A DNA stretch of 64,000 nt from Lachnospiraceae bacterium (GTDB lineage Bacteria; Bacillota; Clostridia; Lachnospirales; Lachnospiraceae), in NCBI GenBank assembly GCA_017540605.1, contig JAFYAS010000040.1:56361-120360 (forward strand), written 5' to 3'. The notes below the pieces were generated by a model. That model was not told the DNA's origin. It did no database searches and saw only the letters and a program-made list of their open reading frames with translations. This document shows, one piece after another, positions 41,361-50,402 of this stretch. The translations under genes were made by a program, and so were the position numbers. Every line of letters starts with the position of its first letter. Within the stretch, counting starts at the first letter, position 1.

Positions 41361-42467
41361 ATGGGTAAAAACTTAAGAGGTAAGGAATTGGGAGCCTGTC
41401 TTTCTCAAAGAAAAGACGGTAGATATTCAGCCAGATTCGTGACTGCCTGTGGTAAGCGTGTCGAGAAGTATTTTGAATCCTATCAGGATGCCAGAAAGTG
41501 GTTAGCTGAGGCAAGATTGCATGATGGGTATGGAACCACTGAGTTGATGTCGATTGGCCTTTCGGTAGATAAGTGGTTTGAATATTGGATAGTCAATATC
41601 AAAGGAAAATCTGTAAGACCTAATACCATACGAAACTATAGGGATAGATACAGATTTAATATCCAAAAACATCTTGGTAAAAAACTATTGGTTGATGTTA
41701 GACCGATGCATTGTCAGATCGTGCTTAATGATATGGCTGAGGGATATGCCGGATCTACAATACAGCAGACGCTTATAACGCTTTATAATTTGTTTCAGTG
41801 CGCATTTGAGAATGGCCTGATCATAAGCAATCCGGTTACAAGGACGGTCAAGCTTCCTAAGCCTGTAGTTGAAAATACCAGAGTATTAACTGTCGATGAT
41901 CAGGAGAAATTTCTAGCTCAAGCCAAGAACTCCACTAACTATCCGCAGTATTTCTTTATTCTGAACACCGGCGTAAGAACCGGAGAGATGATAGGACTAA
42001 AGTGGGAAGATATTGATTTTGATCGAGGAATCATTTCGATAAGACGTACAATGGAGTATCGTTATTCTACCCAGGAATGGAGAATTGGCCCACCAAAGAC
42101 TAAAAATGGATATAGGGATATTCCTATAACTAAAGAATGTCGGAAGATGCTGATGGAGCTTAAAAGTAAACTTGAGCTTGGTAAATTCGTCGAAGATGAG
42201 TACAGAGATTTCGTGTTTATCAACAGTAAGGGGATGCCTACGAAGAATTCAACTTATGATGCTCATTTGGAAAAACTTACGAAGAAAGCCGGTATAGATA
42301 AGTTTTCAATGCACACATTGAGACATACCTTTGCTACAAGATGTATTGAAGCAGGAATGCGTCCCAAGACCCTACAACAGATACTTGGACATTCAAATAT
42401 CAATATTACTATGAATCTGTATGTTCATGTAACTGAAGAAGAAAATTTAAGGAGATACAAAAATTAG
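41361..42467 (+). CDS. int: Tyrosine integrase of the element
   Basis: A 368-residue site-specific recombinase. The N-terminal domain (residues ~1-55) is the three-stranded arm-binding AP2-like type of Tn916 integrases, then a SAM-like core-binding domain (~65-150) and the catalytic domain. Catalytic residues: Arg206 in NTGVRTGEMIGL, Lys in PPKTKNGYR, HTLRHTFATRC (H-x-x-R), LGHSN and the nucleophile Tyr354 in NLYVHVT. It recombines the 72-bp core at ychF. Its leader is duplicated at 34871. Confidence 0.95.
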   Translation: MGKNLRGKELGACLSQRKDGRYSARFVTACGKRVEKYFESYQDARKWLAEARLHDGYGTTELMSIGLSVDKWFEYWIVNIKGKSVRPNTIRNYRDRYRFNIQKHLGKKLLVDVRPMHCQIVLNDMAEGYAGSTIQQTLITLYNLFQCAFENGLIISNPVTRTVKLPKPVVENTRVLTVDDQEKFLAQAKNSTNYPQYFFILNTGVRTGEMIGLKWEDIDFDRGIISIRRTMEYRYSTQEWRIGPPKTKNGYRDIPITKECRKMLMELKSKLELGKFVEDEYRDFVFINSKGMPTKNSTYDAHLEKLTKKAGIDKFSMHTLRHTFATRCIEAGMRPKTLQQILGHSNINITMNLYVHVTEEENLRRYKN

Positions 42468-42484
42468 AGGATTACTCCGAAGAA

Positions 42485-42765
42485 TGGCGTAATATTTATG
42501 AGGATGAAGATCTCTCTGAAAAATGAATATGGAATTGTATATCAATATAGATATATCCTTGAAAAATCGCTGTTTTGCACCGTTTTTTGTTAGATGGCGT
42601 AAAATGGCGTAAAATTCATTCTAAAGAGATAAAAAGCAAGCAATAATGCGAAATAGCTATAAAAATGAAATTAGGTAAGTTAGAGATAGGAAATTGTCAA
42701 AACGCATAAAAACTTATATATATTATTATATTTTAATGGATGATGGCGTAAAAAGTGGCGTAAAA
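42485..42765 (+). promoter_or_regulatory. Right-end arm-type repeats TGGCGTAAAA
   Basis: Copies at 42485, 42595, 42605, 42744 and 42756 (the last is the att-core copy), between the integrase stop and attR. With the two near attL they form the arm-binding array expected for this integrase. The rest of 42468-42755 is AT-rich and featureless. Confidence 0.6.
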
Positions 42766-42827
42766 TCCTTTTCTAACCCCTAAAAAATCAAGCAAATAAA
42801 AGGAGAAATAAAAAATATGAAACTAGG
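42756..42827 (+). repeat. attR, 72-bp direct repeat
   Basis: Identical to attL. It carries AAAGGAG and the ychF start codon, so integration leaves the gene intact but cuts it off from its own upstream promoter. Confidence 0.9.
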
Positions 42828-43914
42828 AATCGTTGGTCTCCCTAACGTAGGTAAGTCCACCCTGTTCAATTCGTTAACTAAAGCGGGCGCTGAGTCTGCT
42901 AATTATCCCTTCTGTACTATCGATCCCAATGTTGGTGTGGTTGCGGTACCGGATGAGAGAATAGATGTACTTACCAAGATGCACAACTCAAAAAAGACTG
43001 TTCCTGCAGTTATTGAGTTTGTTGATATAGCAGGCCTTGTTAAGGGGGCTTCCAAGGGCGAGGGACTTGGTAATCAGTTCCTTGCAAATATCAGAGAAGT
43101 TGATGCTATCGTTCATGTGGTAAGATGCTTCGAGGATGGCAATGTGGTTCATGTGGATGGAAGTATCGATCCTCTTCGTGATATCGAGACCATCAATCTT
43201 GAGCTTATCTTCGCTGATATAGAGGTTCTTGATAAGAGGATCACCAAAAATCAGAGAGCTGCCAACAACAACAAGGAGATCGCCAAGGAAGTTGATTTTA
43301 TGAAGAAAATCAAGGCGCATCTCGAGGATGGCAAGCTAGCTATCTCATTTGAGATAAATGACGAGGATGAGGAGAAGTGGATGAAGGAATACAATCTCCT
43401 TACCGCAAAGCCTGTGATATATGCGGCAAATGTTGCCGAGGACGATCTTGCTGATGATGGCGCAAGCAATGAACATGTGAACAAGGTAAAGGAATATGCT
43501 AAAGAGTTTGGTTCAGAAGTATTTGTTGTATGTGCTCAGATCGAGCAGGAGATATCCGAGCTTGAGGATGATGAGAAGAAGATGTTCTTGGAGGATCTCG
43601 GACTTTCAGAGTCAGGCCTTGACAAGCTTATCAGAGCCAGCTATTCACTTCTCGGACTTATCTCATTCCTTACAACAGGAGAGGATGAGACCAGAGCCTG
43701 GACCATCAAGAAGGGAACCAAGGCACCTCAGGCAGCAGGAAAGATTCATACTGACTTCGAGCGCGGATTTATCCGTGCCGATGTCGTGAACTACAAGGAT
43801 CTCACCGAGCAGGGATCAATGCTCGCAGCCAAGGAAAAAGGACTCGTGCGTTCCGAAGGCAAGGAATACGTAATGCAGGATGGCGATGTGGTTTTATTCA
43901 AATTCAATGTGTAG
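42817..43914 (+). CDS. ychF: Ribosome-associated ATPase YchF/OLA1
   Basis: A 365-residue Obg-family P-loop protein that prefers ATP and binds ribosomes. G1 is [12 protein letters not shown], the switch region is [13 protein letters not shown]3 [17 protein letters not shown] and the NxxE (rather than NKxD) specificity segment YAANVAE, which explains ATP preference. The coiled-coil insert and C-terminal TGS domain are present. The first codons lie inside attR. Transcription may now depend on read-through from the integrase. Confidence 0.97.
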   Translation: MKLGIVGLPNVGKSTLFNSLTKAGAESANYPFCTIDPNVGVVAVPDERIDVLTKMHNSKKTVPAVIEFVDIAGLVKGASKGEGLGNQFLANIREVDAIVHVVRCFEDGNVVHVDGSIDPLRDIETINLELIFADIEVLDKRITKNQRAANNNKEIAKEVDFMKKIKAHLEDGKLAISFEINDEDEEKWMKEYNLLTAKPVIYAANVAEDDLADDGASNEHVNKVKEYAKEFGSEVFVVCAQIEQEISELEDDEKKMFLEDLGLSESGLDKLIRASYSLLGLISFLTTGEDETRAWTIKKGTKAPQAAGKIHTDFERGFIRADVVNYKDLTEQGSMLAAKEKGLVRSEGKEYVMQDGDVVLFKFNV

Positions 43915-44130
43915 TGATAAAGGAGATCAAGGTGATACATGTGCATGCTTGCATGCTAACATGGATCACTTTGAGATCCTAACAGGCATGAGCATGAAGC
44001 ACGAAGTGCGGGAATGCGAATGGCTGTAGAATTGCGAGAGTGCGAAGCGCGGAGCAATTCGTATTATCACGAAACAGAAGAGATCCTAACAGGCATGAGT
44101 GCGAAGCACGTAGCAATTCGTATTATCACG
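43914..44130. repeat. Gene-end structured repeat, copy B with partial duplicate
   Basis: Starts at the last base of the ychF stop. Outer arms GTGATAA (43914-43920) and TTATCAC (44064-44070, again 44123-44129). First inner hairpin 43921-43980 has conserved base AGGAGATCAAGG / CTTTGAGATCCT and a long variable stem. Then TAACAGGCATGAGCATGAAG, a GCAC-GAA-GTGC hairpin and GAATTGC / GCAATTC around GTGC-GAA-GCGC. The 3' part (from GAGATCCTAACAGG) is repeated in shortened form at 44080-44130. Confidence 0.8.
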
Positions 44131-44150
44131 TAGTATAGAAAGGAAAAATC

Positions 44151-45056
44151 ATGAATGACATAGGCTTTCCCAATTTGGGAATATGGCTTCATAATGTTTC
44201 AGGTGGTTTCAACATAGGTGGCTTTTCCATAAGATTCTATGGACTTATCATCGCAATGGGCTTTATCCTCGCATATCTCTTGATAGAGAAGGAGGCAAAG
44301 CGTACCGGACAGGATCCGGATGTTTATCTGGATTATATTCTGTGGATGATCGTACCTGCGATCCTTGGAGCAAGGCTTTATTATGTGATCTTCAGTCACA
44401 AAGAATTCTTTGGAGGCGGAAGGAGCTTTTTGGAAACTATAGGAGGTATCCTGAATATCAGAAACGGTGGCCTTGCTATTTACGGTGGTATCATAGTGGG
44501 CGTAATCTTTCTTATATTCTATGCAAGAAAGAAAGAGATCCCCATTCCCCAATTTGCAGATACTGTGATCATGGGACTTCTGGTAGGACAGATACTTGGA
44601 CGTTGGGGTAATTTCTTCAACAGAGAGGCCTTTGGCGGATTCACCAAGAGCATACTTGCCATGGCGATACCGGTTTCCTACTATGAGGGCAATGGAAGTC
44701 TTCAATATCTGATCAACAAGGGGATCATCAATCAGACTATCATAGACAATGTTCAGGTGTATGACGGTATCGAATATATTCAGGTTCATCCCACATTTCT
44801 TTATGAATCCTTGTGGAACCTTGCACTTCTTATCATTATCTTTATCTATAGGAAGAACAAGAAGTTTGAAGGCGAGCTTTTCCTGATGTATCTTTGGGGC
44901 TATGGTCTTGGAAGAGTATGGATAGAAGGGCTTCGTGCAGATTCACTGATGATAGGACCTATGAAGGTATCACAGCTTTTAGCGGCAGTTTGCGTGATGG
45001 CGGCATCAGTGGTCATAGCGAAGAAAAGACTTAAACTTAAGCGTGCTGAAAACTAA
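44151..45056 (+). CDS. lgt: Prolipoprotein diacylglyceryl transferase
   Basis: A 301-residue membrane enzyme with about seven helices that moves diacylglycerol from phosphatidylglycerol to the lipobox Cys of prolipoproteins. IRFYGLIIAMGFILAY, GARLYYVIFS, NGGLAIYGGIIVG, GQILGRWGNFFNREAFGG (Lgt signature with the essential Arg) and HPTFLYESLWN are present. It should process the lipoprotein encoded at 5860. The start follows GAAAGGAAAAATC; monocistronic with a terminator. Confidence 0.96.
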   Translation: MNDIGFPNLGIWLHNVSGGFNIGGFSIRFYGLIIAMGFILAYLLIEKEAKRTGQDPDVYLDYILWMIVPAILGARLYYVIFSHKEFFGGGRSFLETIGGILNIRNGGLAIYGGIIVGVIFLIFYARKKEIPIPQFADTVIMGLLVGQILGRWGNFFNREAFGGFTKSILAMAIPVSYYEGNGSLQYLINKGIINQTIIDNVQVYDGIEYIQVHPTFLYESLWNLALLIIIFIYRKNKKFEGELFLMYLWGYGLGRVWIEGLRADSLMIGPMKVSQLLAAVCVMAASVVIAKKRLKLKRAEN

Positions 45057-45074
45057 ATAATTTTAAATGCTACA

Positions 45075-45104
45075 AGAGCTTCCCTTTTTGGAGGCTCTTT
45101 TTTT
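45075..45104 (+). terminator. lgt terminator
   Basis: AGAGCTTCC / GGAGGCTCT (one G-T pair) and a seven-T run. Confidence 0.85.
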
Positions 45105-45203
45105 CTGCATTATTTACTTGCGTTCGTGCAATTTGTAATGCAAACACCTGTTTTGTGAAATCTGCTAAAAATCCCATAAATAAAAATTTACTCCAAAAAA
45201 GTC

Positions 45204-45232
45204 TTGCATTTGTCAGGTAATTGTCTTATTAT
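45204..45232 (+). promoter_or_regulatory. Promoter of the division/cell-wall cluster
   Basis: TTGCAT at 45204-45209, 17-nt spacer, TATTAT at 45227-45232. The 120-nt leader to mraZ holds GGARNGAAAT-like repeats (from 45243) that may be MraZ-binding boxes, and a GTGGAG / CTCCAC hairpin. Confidence 0.6.
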
Positions 45233-45353
45233 GGATTGCAGTGGAGGAAATAGGAGCGAAATGTTGATTATCTCCACGAAATGGAGAGTGAGGACTGGAA
45301 ATCCTCGCTGATCCGAAAATAAAAAAGGATGCTAAAGCGTTGGGGAGCTGCTT

Positions 45354-45803
45354 ATGGCAGAACAATTGGTTGGAAAATACAATCACAATATAGATGCCAA
45401 GGGCAGACTGATCATACCTGCCAAGCTCAGAGATGCGCTTGGAAGCAGGTTTATTCTCTTTCGTGGACCTGAAAAGTGTATTTACGGCTATTCCAAGGAG
45501 GAATGGAACCGTATCGGAAGTGAATTGATGGAGCTTGACAGCACAGATGAAGAGATCAGACAGCTGCAACGTGCCTTCAACTTTAGCGGAACCGAGGTTG
45601 AGGTAGATACACAGGGAAGAATAGTAGTATCAGCAGAGCTTAGAGATTACGCCGGTATTACAAAAGAGGTTGTGATCGGTGGTAATGGCAACAAGATAGA
45701 GATTTGGGATAAGGCTGAGTTCGATAAGGCCAACAGTCCAGAGATCAATGTTGCCGATCTTCTTTCACATCTCGGCTCGAAGGGCGTTAAACTTAGATTT
45801 TAG
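45354..45803 (+). CDS. mraZ: Transcriptional regulator MraZ
   Basis: A 149-residue protein with two SpoVT/AbrB-like repeats: YNHNIDAKGRLIIPAKLRDALG and VEVDTQGRIVVSAELRDYAG, each with the DxxGRxxxPxxLR signature. MraZ binds repeats upstream of its own operon and controls the division cluster. First gene of the cluster, 12 bp before rsmH. Confidence 0.97.
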   Translation: MAEQLVGKYNHNIDAKGRLIIPAKLRDALGSRFILFRGPEKCIYGYSKEEWNRIGSELMELDSTDEEIRQLQRAFNFSGTEVEVDTQGRIVVSAELRDYAGITKEVVIGGNGNKIEIWDKAEFDKANSPEINVADLLSHLGSKGVKLRF

Positions 45804-45815
45804 GAGATATATTAA

Positions 45816-46751
45816 TTGAGCTTTTCACATTATCCGGTAATGCTATCAGAAGTTATCGGTAATCTGAATATAAAGCCGGGCGGCATATATGTCGACGGCA
45901 CGCTGGGTGGAGCGGGACACTCTTCCGTTATATGCAAGAACTTGTCAAAGGAGGGTGTCCTTATAGCCATCGATCAGGATGAAGAGGCTATAAAAGCTTC
46001 TTCGGAGAGACTAAAGGATTCCGAAAACCGAGTCATCATTGAAAGGGCAAATTATTCGGAATTCTTGTCTATCCTGAATAAACATAACATAGCCAACATC
46101 GATGGAATCCTTCTAGACCTGGGCGTTTCCTCTTATCAGCTGGACACGGCTGATAGGGGATTCACCTATAGGTCAAATGCTCCTCTTGATATGAGAATGG
46201 ATCAGAGGATGGAGCGTACAGCGAAGGACATCGTAAACACATATAGCGAAATGGAGCTTTTTCGTATCATCAGAGATTATGGAGAGGATCGTTTTGCAAA
46301 GAACATCGCCAAGCATATAGTTATGGCGAGAGAAGAAAAAGAGATAGAAACAACATTTGAGCTTAATGATATAATCGAGGCTTCCATACCGAAGAAGGTT
46401 CGTATGACCGGGGGACATCCATCGAAGAGAACATTTCAGGCTCTTCGTATAGAGTTAAATGATGAACTCGGAGTATTGAAGAATACCTTAGAGGATATGG
46501 TAAAAAGCTTAAATCCCGGAGGAAGGATGTGCGTCATCACCTTCCATTCCTTAGAGGATCGAATAGTGAAGAATTGCTTTAAGACCCTTGAAAATCCTTG
46601 CATCTGTCCACCGAATTTTCCGGTGTGCACCTGCGGGAGAAAGCCGATAGGAAGGGTGATCACAAGAAAACCCATCCTGCCTACAGAAAAGGAGCTTGAA
46701 GAAAACTCAAGATCAAAAAGCGCAAAGCTTCGTGTGATCGAGAGGATATAA
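45816..46751 (+). CDS. rsmH: 16S rRNA (cytosine-1402-N4) methyltransferase
   Basis: A 311-residue SAM-dependent methyltransferase for 16S C1402. YPVMLSEVI opening, [15 protein letters not shown] (SAM loop), [27 protein letters not shown] and [14 protein letters not shown]. The TTG start follows TAGGAGATATATTAA and gives the family N-terminus. Confidence 0.97.
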   Translation: MSFSHYPVMLSEVIGNLNIKPGGIYVDGTLGGAGHSSVICKNLSKEGVLIAIDQDEEAIKASSERLKDSENRVIIERANYSEFLSILNKHNIANIDGILLDLGVSSYQLDTADRGFTYRSNAPLDMRMDQRMERTAKDIVNTYSEMELFRIIRDYGEDRFAKNIAKHIVMAREEKEIETTFELNDIIEASIPKKVRMTGGHPSKRTFQALRIELNDELGVLKNTLEDMVKSLNPGGRMCVITFHSLEDRIVKNCFKTLENPCICPPNFPVCTCGRKPIGRVITRKPILPTEKELEENSRSKSAKLRVIERI

Positions 46752-46781
46752 ATAACGTAGCGTGATGTGGGGAGATTGTTT

Positions 46782-47249
46782 ATGGCAAAGAGAAACTTTT
46801 ATGTAGAAGGAAGTACAGCAAGAGTATATGATTTTCCTGCTGTACCCAAGGAGAGACCTGAAGCGCCGAGAAGAGAGGAAAGGCGAGAGGTCAAAAAAAA
46901 GAATAAGCCGGCAAAGCGGGTAAAAAGATTTGGAGCGCTTAGCTTTATTGCTTTTTCCCTTGCTTCTATTATGATGCTTTTTGCGTGTGCAAATCTCATC
47001 AGCCTTCAGTCCGAGGTGACAGCCAAGAAGAAGGAGATCACCGCACTTACCAATAAGTACGAGAGCCTGGTAAATGATAATGATGCAACCAAGGCTCGCA
47101 TTGGTAGTGATGTTGATCTGAATGCAATCTACAAGATCGCTACAGAGGATCTGGGTATGGTATACCCCAAGGCTGGGCAGATCGTAAAGTACAATAGGGC
47201 TACAGAGCAGTATGTAAAGCAGTACAAGGATGTGCCGGATGTAAAATAA
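46782..47249 (+). CDS. ftsL: FtsL-like cell-division protein
   Basis: A 155-residue bitopic protein: a basic, proline-rich cytoplasmic tail (REERREVKKKNKPAKRVKR), one transmembrane helix (about residues 52-71, LSFIAFSLASIMMLFACANL) and an extracellular coiled coil (QSEVTAKKKEITALTNKYES). This topology and the place between rsmH and the PBP gene identify FtsL, which bridges FtsQ/DivIB and DivIC. GTG at 46767 would add MGRLF; GGGGAG favours the ATG at 46782. Confidence 0.85.
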   Translation: MAKRNFYVEGSTARVYDFPAVPKERPEAPRREERREVKKKNKPAKRVKRFGALSFIAFSLASIMMLFACANLISLQSEVTAKKKEITALTNKYESLVNDNDATKARIGSDVDLNAIYKIATEDLGMVYPKAGQIVKYNRATEQYVKQYKDVPDVK

Positions 47250-47274
47250 GATTGACCGGAGTTAGAATATTATA

Positions 47275-49368
47275 ATGAGCAGACAAAAAAGTCGCGGAAA
47301 CAGAAATAAAAAAGCACCTGAAAGAAGAGAAAAGCCAAAGCGGTTTGTACAGAGAATGAAGGTTAGACTCTTGCTTTTGGTGCTTATTATTATGGGTGCG
47401 ATGGTGTGGGTTGGTTACACGGTTTATGCTATCAATCACAACAAGGGCGAGAAATATAAGAAGAATGTGCTTTCACAGCAAAGGTATGACAGCCTTGAGA
47501 TCCCTTATAGGCGTGGTGATATCATTGATAGGAACGGAACCTATCTCGCTACCAGCAGAAAGGTTTACAATGTGGTTCTTGAGCCAAAGCATATCTGTGC
47601 TGACGAAGAGGCCAAGGAGACTACTGTAAATGCACTTATCACTTATTTCAAGATCACCAAGGAAGAGGTGGATAAGGCACTCAATGATACCAATTCTCTT
47701 TATAAGGTTATATTGAAGAAACAACCCTACGAGGATGTTCAGGCGTTCCAGGAATACCAGAATACTCAAGCTGGAAAAAAGGTAAGAGGTGTATGGTTTG
47801 AGGAGGAATATCAAAGATATTATCCCTTAGGCAATCTTGCCTGTCATGTGCTTGGTTTTACCGCGGCAGGAAATGTAGGTCAGGGTGGCGTTGAAGGCGA
47901 ATACAATTCCATGCTAAACGGTGTCAACGGAAGAAGATACGGTTACTTAAACAGTGATATGTCTATGGAGACGACCACTATCGAACCGATAAATGGAAAC
48001 AACATAGTTACAACTATTGATTCGAATATTCAAAATATCATTCAGAATAAGATCAATGATTTCATGACTGAAACCGGTGCGAAGAATGTATCTGTTATCG
48101 CTATGAAACCTGCCAATGCAGAGATACTCGCACTTTACAATTCCAATTCTTATGACCCCAACAAGCCTTATGATCTTGAGGCCTTGAAGTATCAGTTCGA
48201 GGGTACCGATGAGGAGAGAATGGCCGAGATAGAGGCTCAGGATGATGATGCCAGACTTGAATCGCTCAATAAGCTTTGGAGAAATTATGTTATAAACGAT
48301 ACCTTTGAGCCGGGTTCAACCTTCAAGACATTTACCGTTGCAGCGGCTCTTGAAGAGAATGTATTGAAGGGTGATGAGACCTTCCTTTGCGATGGTGGTG
48401 AGCAGGTAGCAAACTACTATATCCACTGTCACAACCACAAGGGACATGGTACTGTAACTATTGCCGGAGCTATGGCAAAATCTTGTAATGATGCTCTGAT
48501 GCAGATAGGTAAAAAGCTTGGTAGAGAGACATTTTCCCAGTATCAGACAGTATTCGGCTTTGGACTTAAGACCAATGTGGATCTTCCCGGAGAGGCATAT
48601 ACAAAGAATCTTGTGTATGATTCTGAGACATTGAACGAGGTAGAGCTTGCCTGCTGTTCTTTCGGACAGGGACTTAATGTTTCTATGATCCAGCTTGCCA
48701 CAGCATTCTGTTCGGTAGTCAACGGAGGAAATTATTATCAGCCTCACGTAGTAAAGCAGATCGTGGATGGCAACGGATCAGTAGTTAAGAATGTAGATGG
48801 CGTACTCCTTAGAAAGACTATATCTGAGGCTACTTCAGAGAAGCTTAAGGACTTCCTGTTCGATGTTGTGGAGATCGGTACAGCTGCTACCAGAGGCCAT
48901 ATTGACGGCTATAGGATAGGTGGTAAGACCGGTACTGCCGAGAAGCTTCCCCGTGGTAACGGAAAATACATTTTGTCTTTTATCTGTGCGGTTCCCATAG
49001 AGGCGCCTGAGCTTGTGCTTTATGTGACTGTTGACGAGCCTAATATCGAGGATCCTTCGCACAGTGGTATAGCTACTGTATTGAGTAAGAACATCTTAGA
49101 GGAGCTTCTTCCTTATATGAATATCTTCCAGAGTAATCAGGGCACTGTTGATGCTGAAAATGCAGAGGAGCCCGAGGCTGTAACTCCTGTATTTGAGGGA
49201 GCAGCTCCTGAAGCTACCGGAGCAGGAACTGATGAAGGTGCACAGGGTGCGATAGGTGCTGACAATGACACCGAGGAAGAAACCACGGAAGAGACTGAAA
49301 CTGAGACAGAAGAGGAAACAGAGGCAGAGACGGAAGAAGACAACAGAGGAAATGATGATACGGAATAA
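47275..49368 (+). CDS. Class B penicillin-binding protein (FtsI/SpoVD type)
   Basis: A 697-residue division transpeptidase: N-terminal anchor (residues ~24-46), pedestal domain (RGDIIDRNGTYLATS), and transpeptidase domain with FEPGSTFKTFTVAAALEE (Ser348 nucleophile, STFK), KSCNDALMQIG (SCN) and GGKTGTAEKL (KTG, Lys551). No PASTA domains. The ~60-residue C-terminal tail is a Glu/Thr low-complexity stretch (EETTEETETETEEETEAETE). Whether it is the vegetative PBP or the sporulation SpoVD cannot be decided; it is the only PBP in this cluster. Confidence 0.93.
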   Translation: MSRQKSRGNRNKKAPERREKPKRFVQRMKVRLLLLVLIIMGAMVWVGYTVYAINHNKGEKYKKNVLSQQRYDSLEIPYRRGDIIDRNGTYLATSRKVYNVVLEPKHICADEEAKETTVNALITYFKITKEEVDKALNDTNSLYKVILKKQPYEDVQAFQEYQNTQAGKKVRGVWFEEEYQRYYPLGNLACHVLGFTAAGNVGQGGVEGEYNSMLNGVNGRRYGYLNSDMSMETTTIEPINGNNIVTTIDSNIQNIIQNKINDFMTETGAKNVSVIAMKPANAEILALYNSNSYDPNKPYDLEALKYQFEGTDEERMAEIEAQDDDARLESLNKLWRNYVINDTFEPGSTFKTFTVAAALEENVLKGDETFLCDGGEQVANYYIHCHNHKGHGTVTIAGAMAKSCNDALMQIGKKLGRETFSQYQTVFGFGLKTNVDLPGEAYTKNLVYDSETLNEVELACCSFGQGLNVSMIQLATAFCSVVNGGNYYQPHVVKQIVDGNGSVVKNVDGVLLRKTISEATSEKLKDFLFDVVEIGTAATRGHIDGYRIGGKTGTAEKLPRGNGKYILSFICAVPIEAPELVLYVTVDEPNIEDPSHSGIATVLSKNILEELLPYMNIFQSNQGTVDAENAEEPEAVTPVFEGAAPEATGAGTDEGAQGAIGADNDTEEETTEETETETEEETEAETEEDNRGNDDTE

Positions 49369-49427
49369 TTTTTGTTTAGCTCTTAATACTCACTAAACAG
49401 AATGATATTTTCAAGGAGTAGTAATTT

Positions 49428-50384
49428 ATGGATTTTCATTTTTTAGCGCCACTTATGAATGCTTATGGTATTACGACACTTTTATGTGTGTTTGGAATAC
49501 CGGCCTTAAGGAGACACAAGATTGGTCAGCACGAGCGAGGAGAGGGGCTTGAATCCCATCAGAAAAAAGAGGGAACGCCTACTATGGGTGGAATCTTCAT
49601 TATTCTCGGGATTGCTGCTACTGTGATCGCCAATGCTAAAGAACATCCAAATATCCTGCCTGTGTTTTTGGTTACATTAGGCTTTGGAATTGTAGGCTTT
49701 ATTGACGATTTTATCAAGGAAATGCTTCATAGATCTGAGGGCTTTAAGCCTTGGCAGAAAATGCTTGGACAGATCCTTGTTACACTAGCTTTTGCAATAT
49801 ATATTTACAACAAGGAAGGCGTCGGTACCAAGATGATAGTTCCTTTCACCGGAAATGAGATTGATGCCGGAATTCTATTCTTTCCCTTATTCTTCTTTGT
49901 TGTTTTGGGAACTGTAAACGGTGCTAACTTTACGGACGGTATAGACGGACTTCATTCAACGGTTACTCTTGTGATGGCTATTTACCTGTCGGTTGTATCC
50001 ATTGTAAGAGGGGGAGATTTAGAATATCTTAGTTGTGCCGTGATAGGAGCGCTCTTATCATTCTTGTGTTTCAATTCCTATAAGGCTAGCGTATTCATGG
50101 GAGATACAGGATCTCTTGCTTTGGGAGGATTCGTGGTATCTGCGGCTTATATGATGAAGATGCCCCTCTTTGTTCCAATATTTGCCTTTGTATATCTGAT
50201 GGAAGTACTTTCCGTGATCATTCAGGTTACATATTTCAAAAAGACTCACGGAAAGAGATTCTTTAGAATGGCCCCTATACATCATCATTTTGAAAAGGGC
50301 GGCTGGCATGAAACAAGAGTTGTAGCAGTCTTTTCTGTCCTCACAGTTTTGCTTTGTATCATCGCACTTTGGGGATTGGTATAG
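49428..50384 (+). CDS. mraY: Phospho-N-acetylmuramoyl-pentapeptide transferase
   Basis: A 318-residue membrane enzyme that makes lipid I from UDP-MurNAc-pentapeptide and undecaprenyl phosphate. GTPTMGG, FGIVGFIDDFIK (DDF catalytic pair), NGANFTDGIDGLH, FMGDTGSLALGG and APIHHHFEKGGWHE (the HHH motif) are intact. AAGGAG start site, 59 bp after the PBP gene. Confidence 0.97.
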   Translation: MDFHFLAPLMNAYGITTLLCVFGIPALRRHKIGQHERGEGLESHQKKEGTPTMGGIFIILGIAATVIANAKEHPNILPVFLVTLGFGIVGFIDDFIKEMLHRSEGFKPWQKMLGQILVTLAFAIYIYNKEGVGTKMIVPFTGNEIDAGILFFPLFFFVVLGTVNGANFTDGIDGLHSTVTLVMAIYLSVVSIVRGGDLEYLSCAVIGALLSFLCFNSYKASVFMGDTGSLALGGFVVSAAYMMKMPLFVPIFAFVYLMEVLSVIIQVTYFKKTHGKRFFRMAPIHHHFEKGGWHETRVVAVFSVLTVLLCIIALWGLV

Positions 50385-50402
50385 AATTGGAGGATATGTA
50401 AA

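Larger units (their letters stand above)
34978..42827. mobile_element. Small integrative element at the ychF start
   Basis: About 7.8 kb between two perfect 72-bp direct repeats (34978-35049 and 42756-42827). The integrase gene and a Tn916-type excisionase gene stand at the right end, as in integrative and mobilisable or cryptic elements. Cargo: a PD-(D/E)XK-like gene, a polyvalent-type domain gene, a broken polymorphic-toxin gene with an IS1380-type element inside, an immunity-like gene and a small HTH protein. I see no relaxase, type IV secretion or replication genes, so the element is not self-transmissible. Confidence 0.88.
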
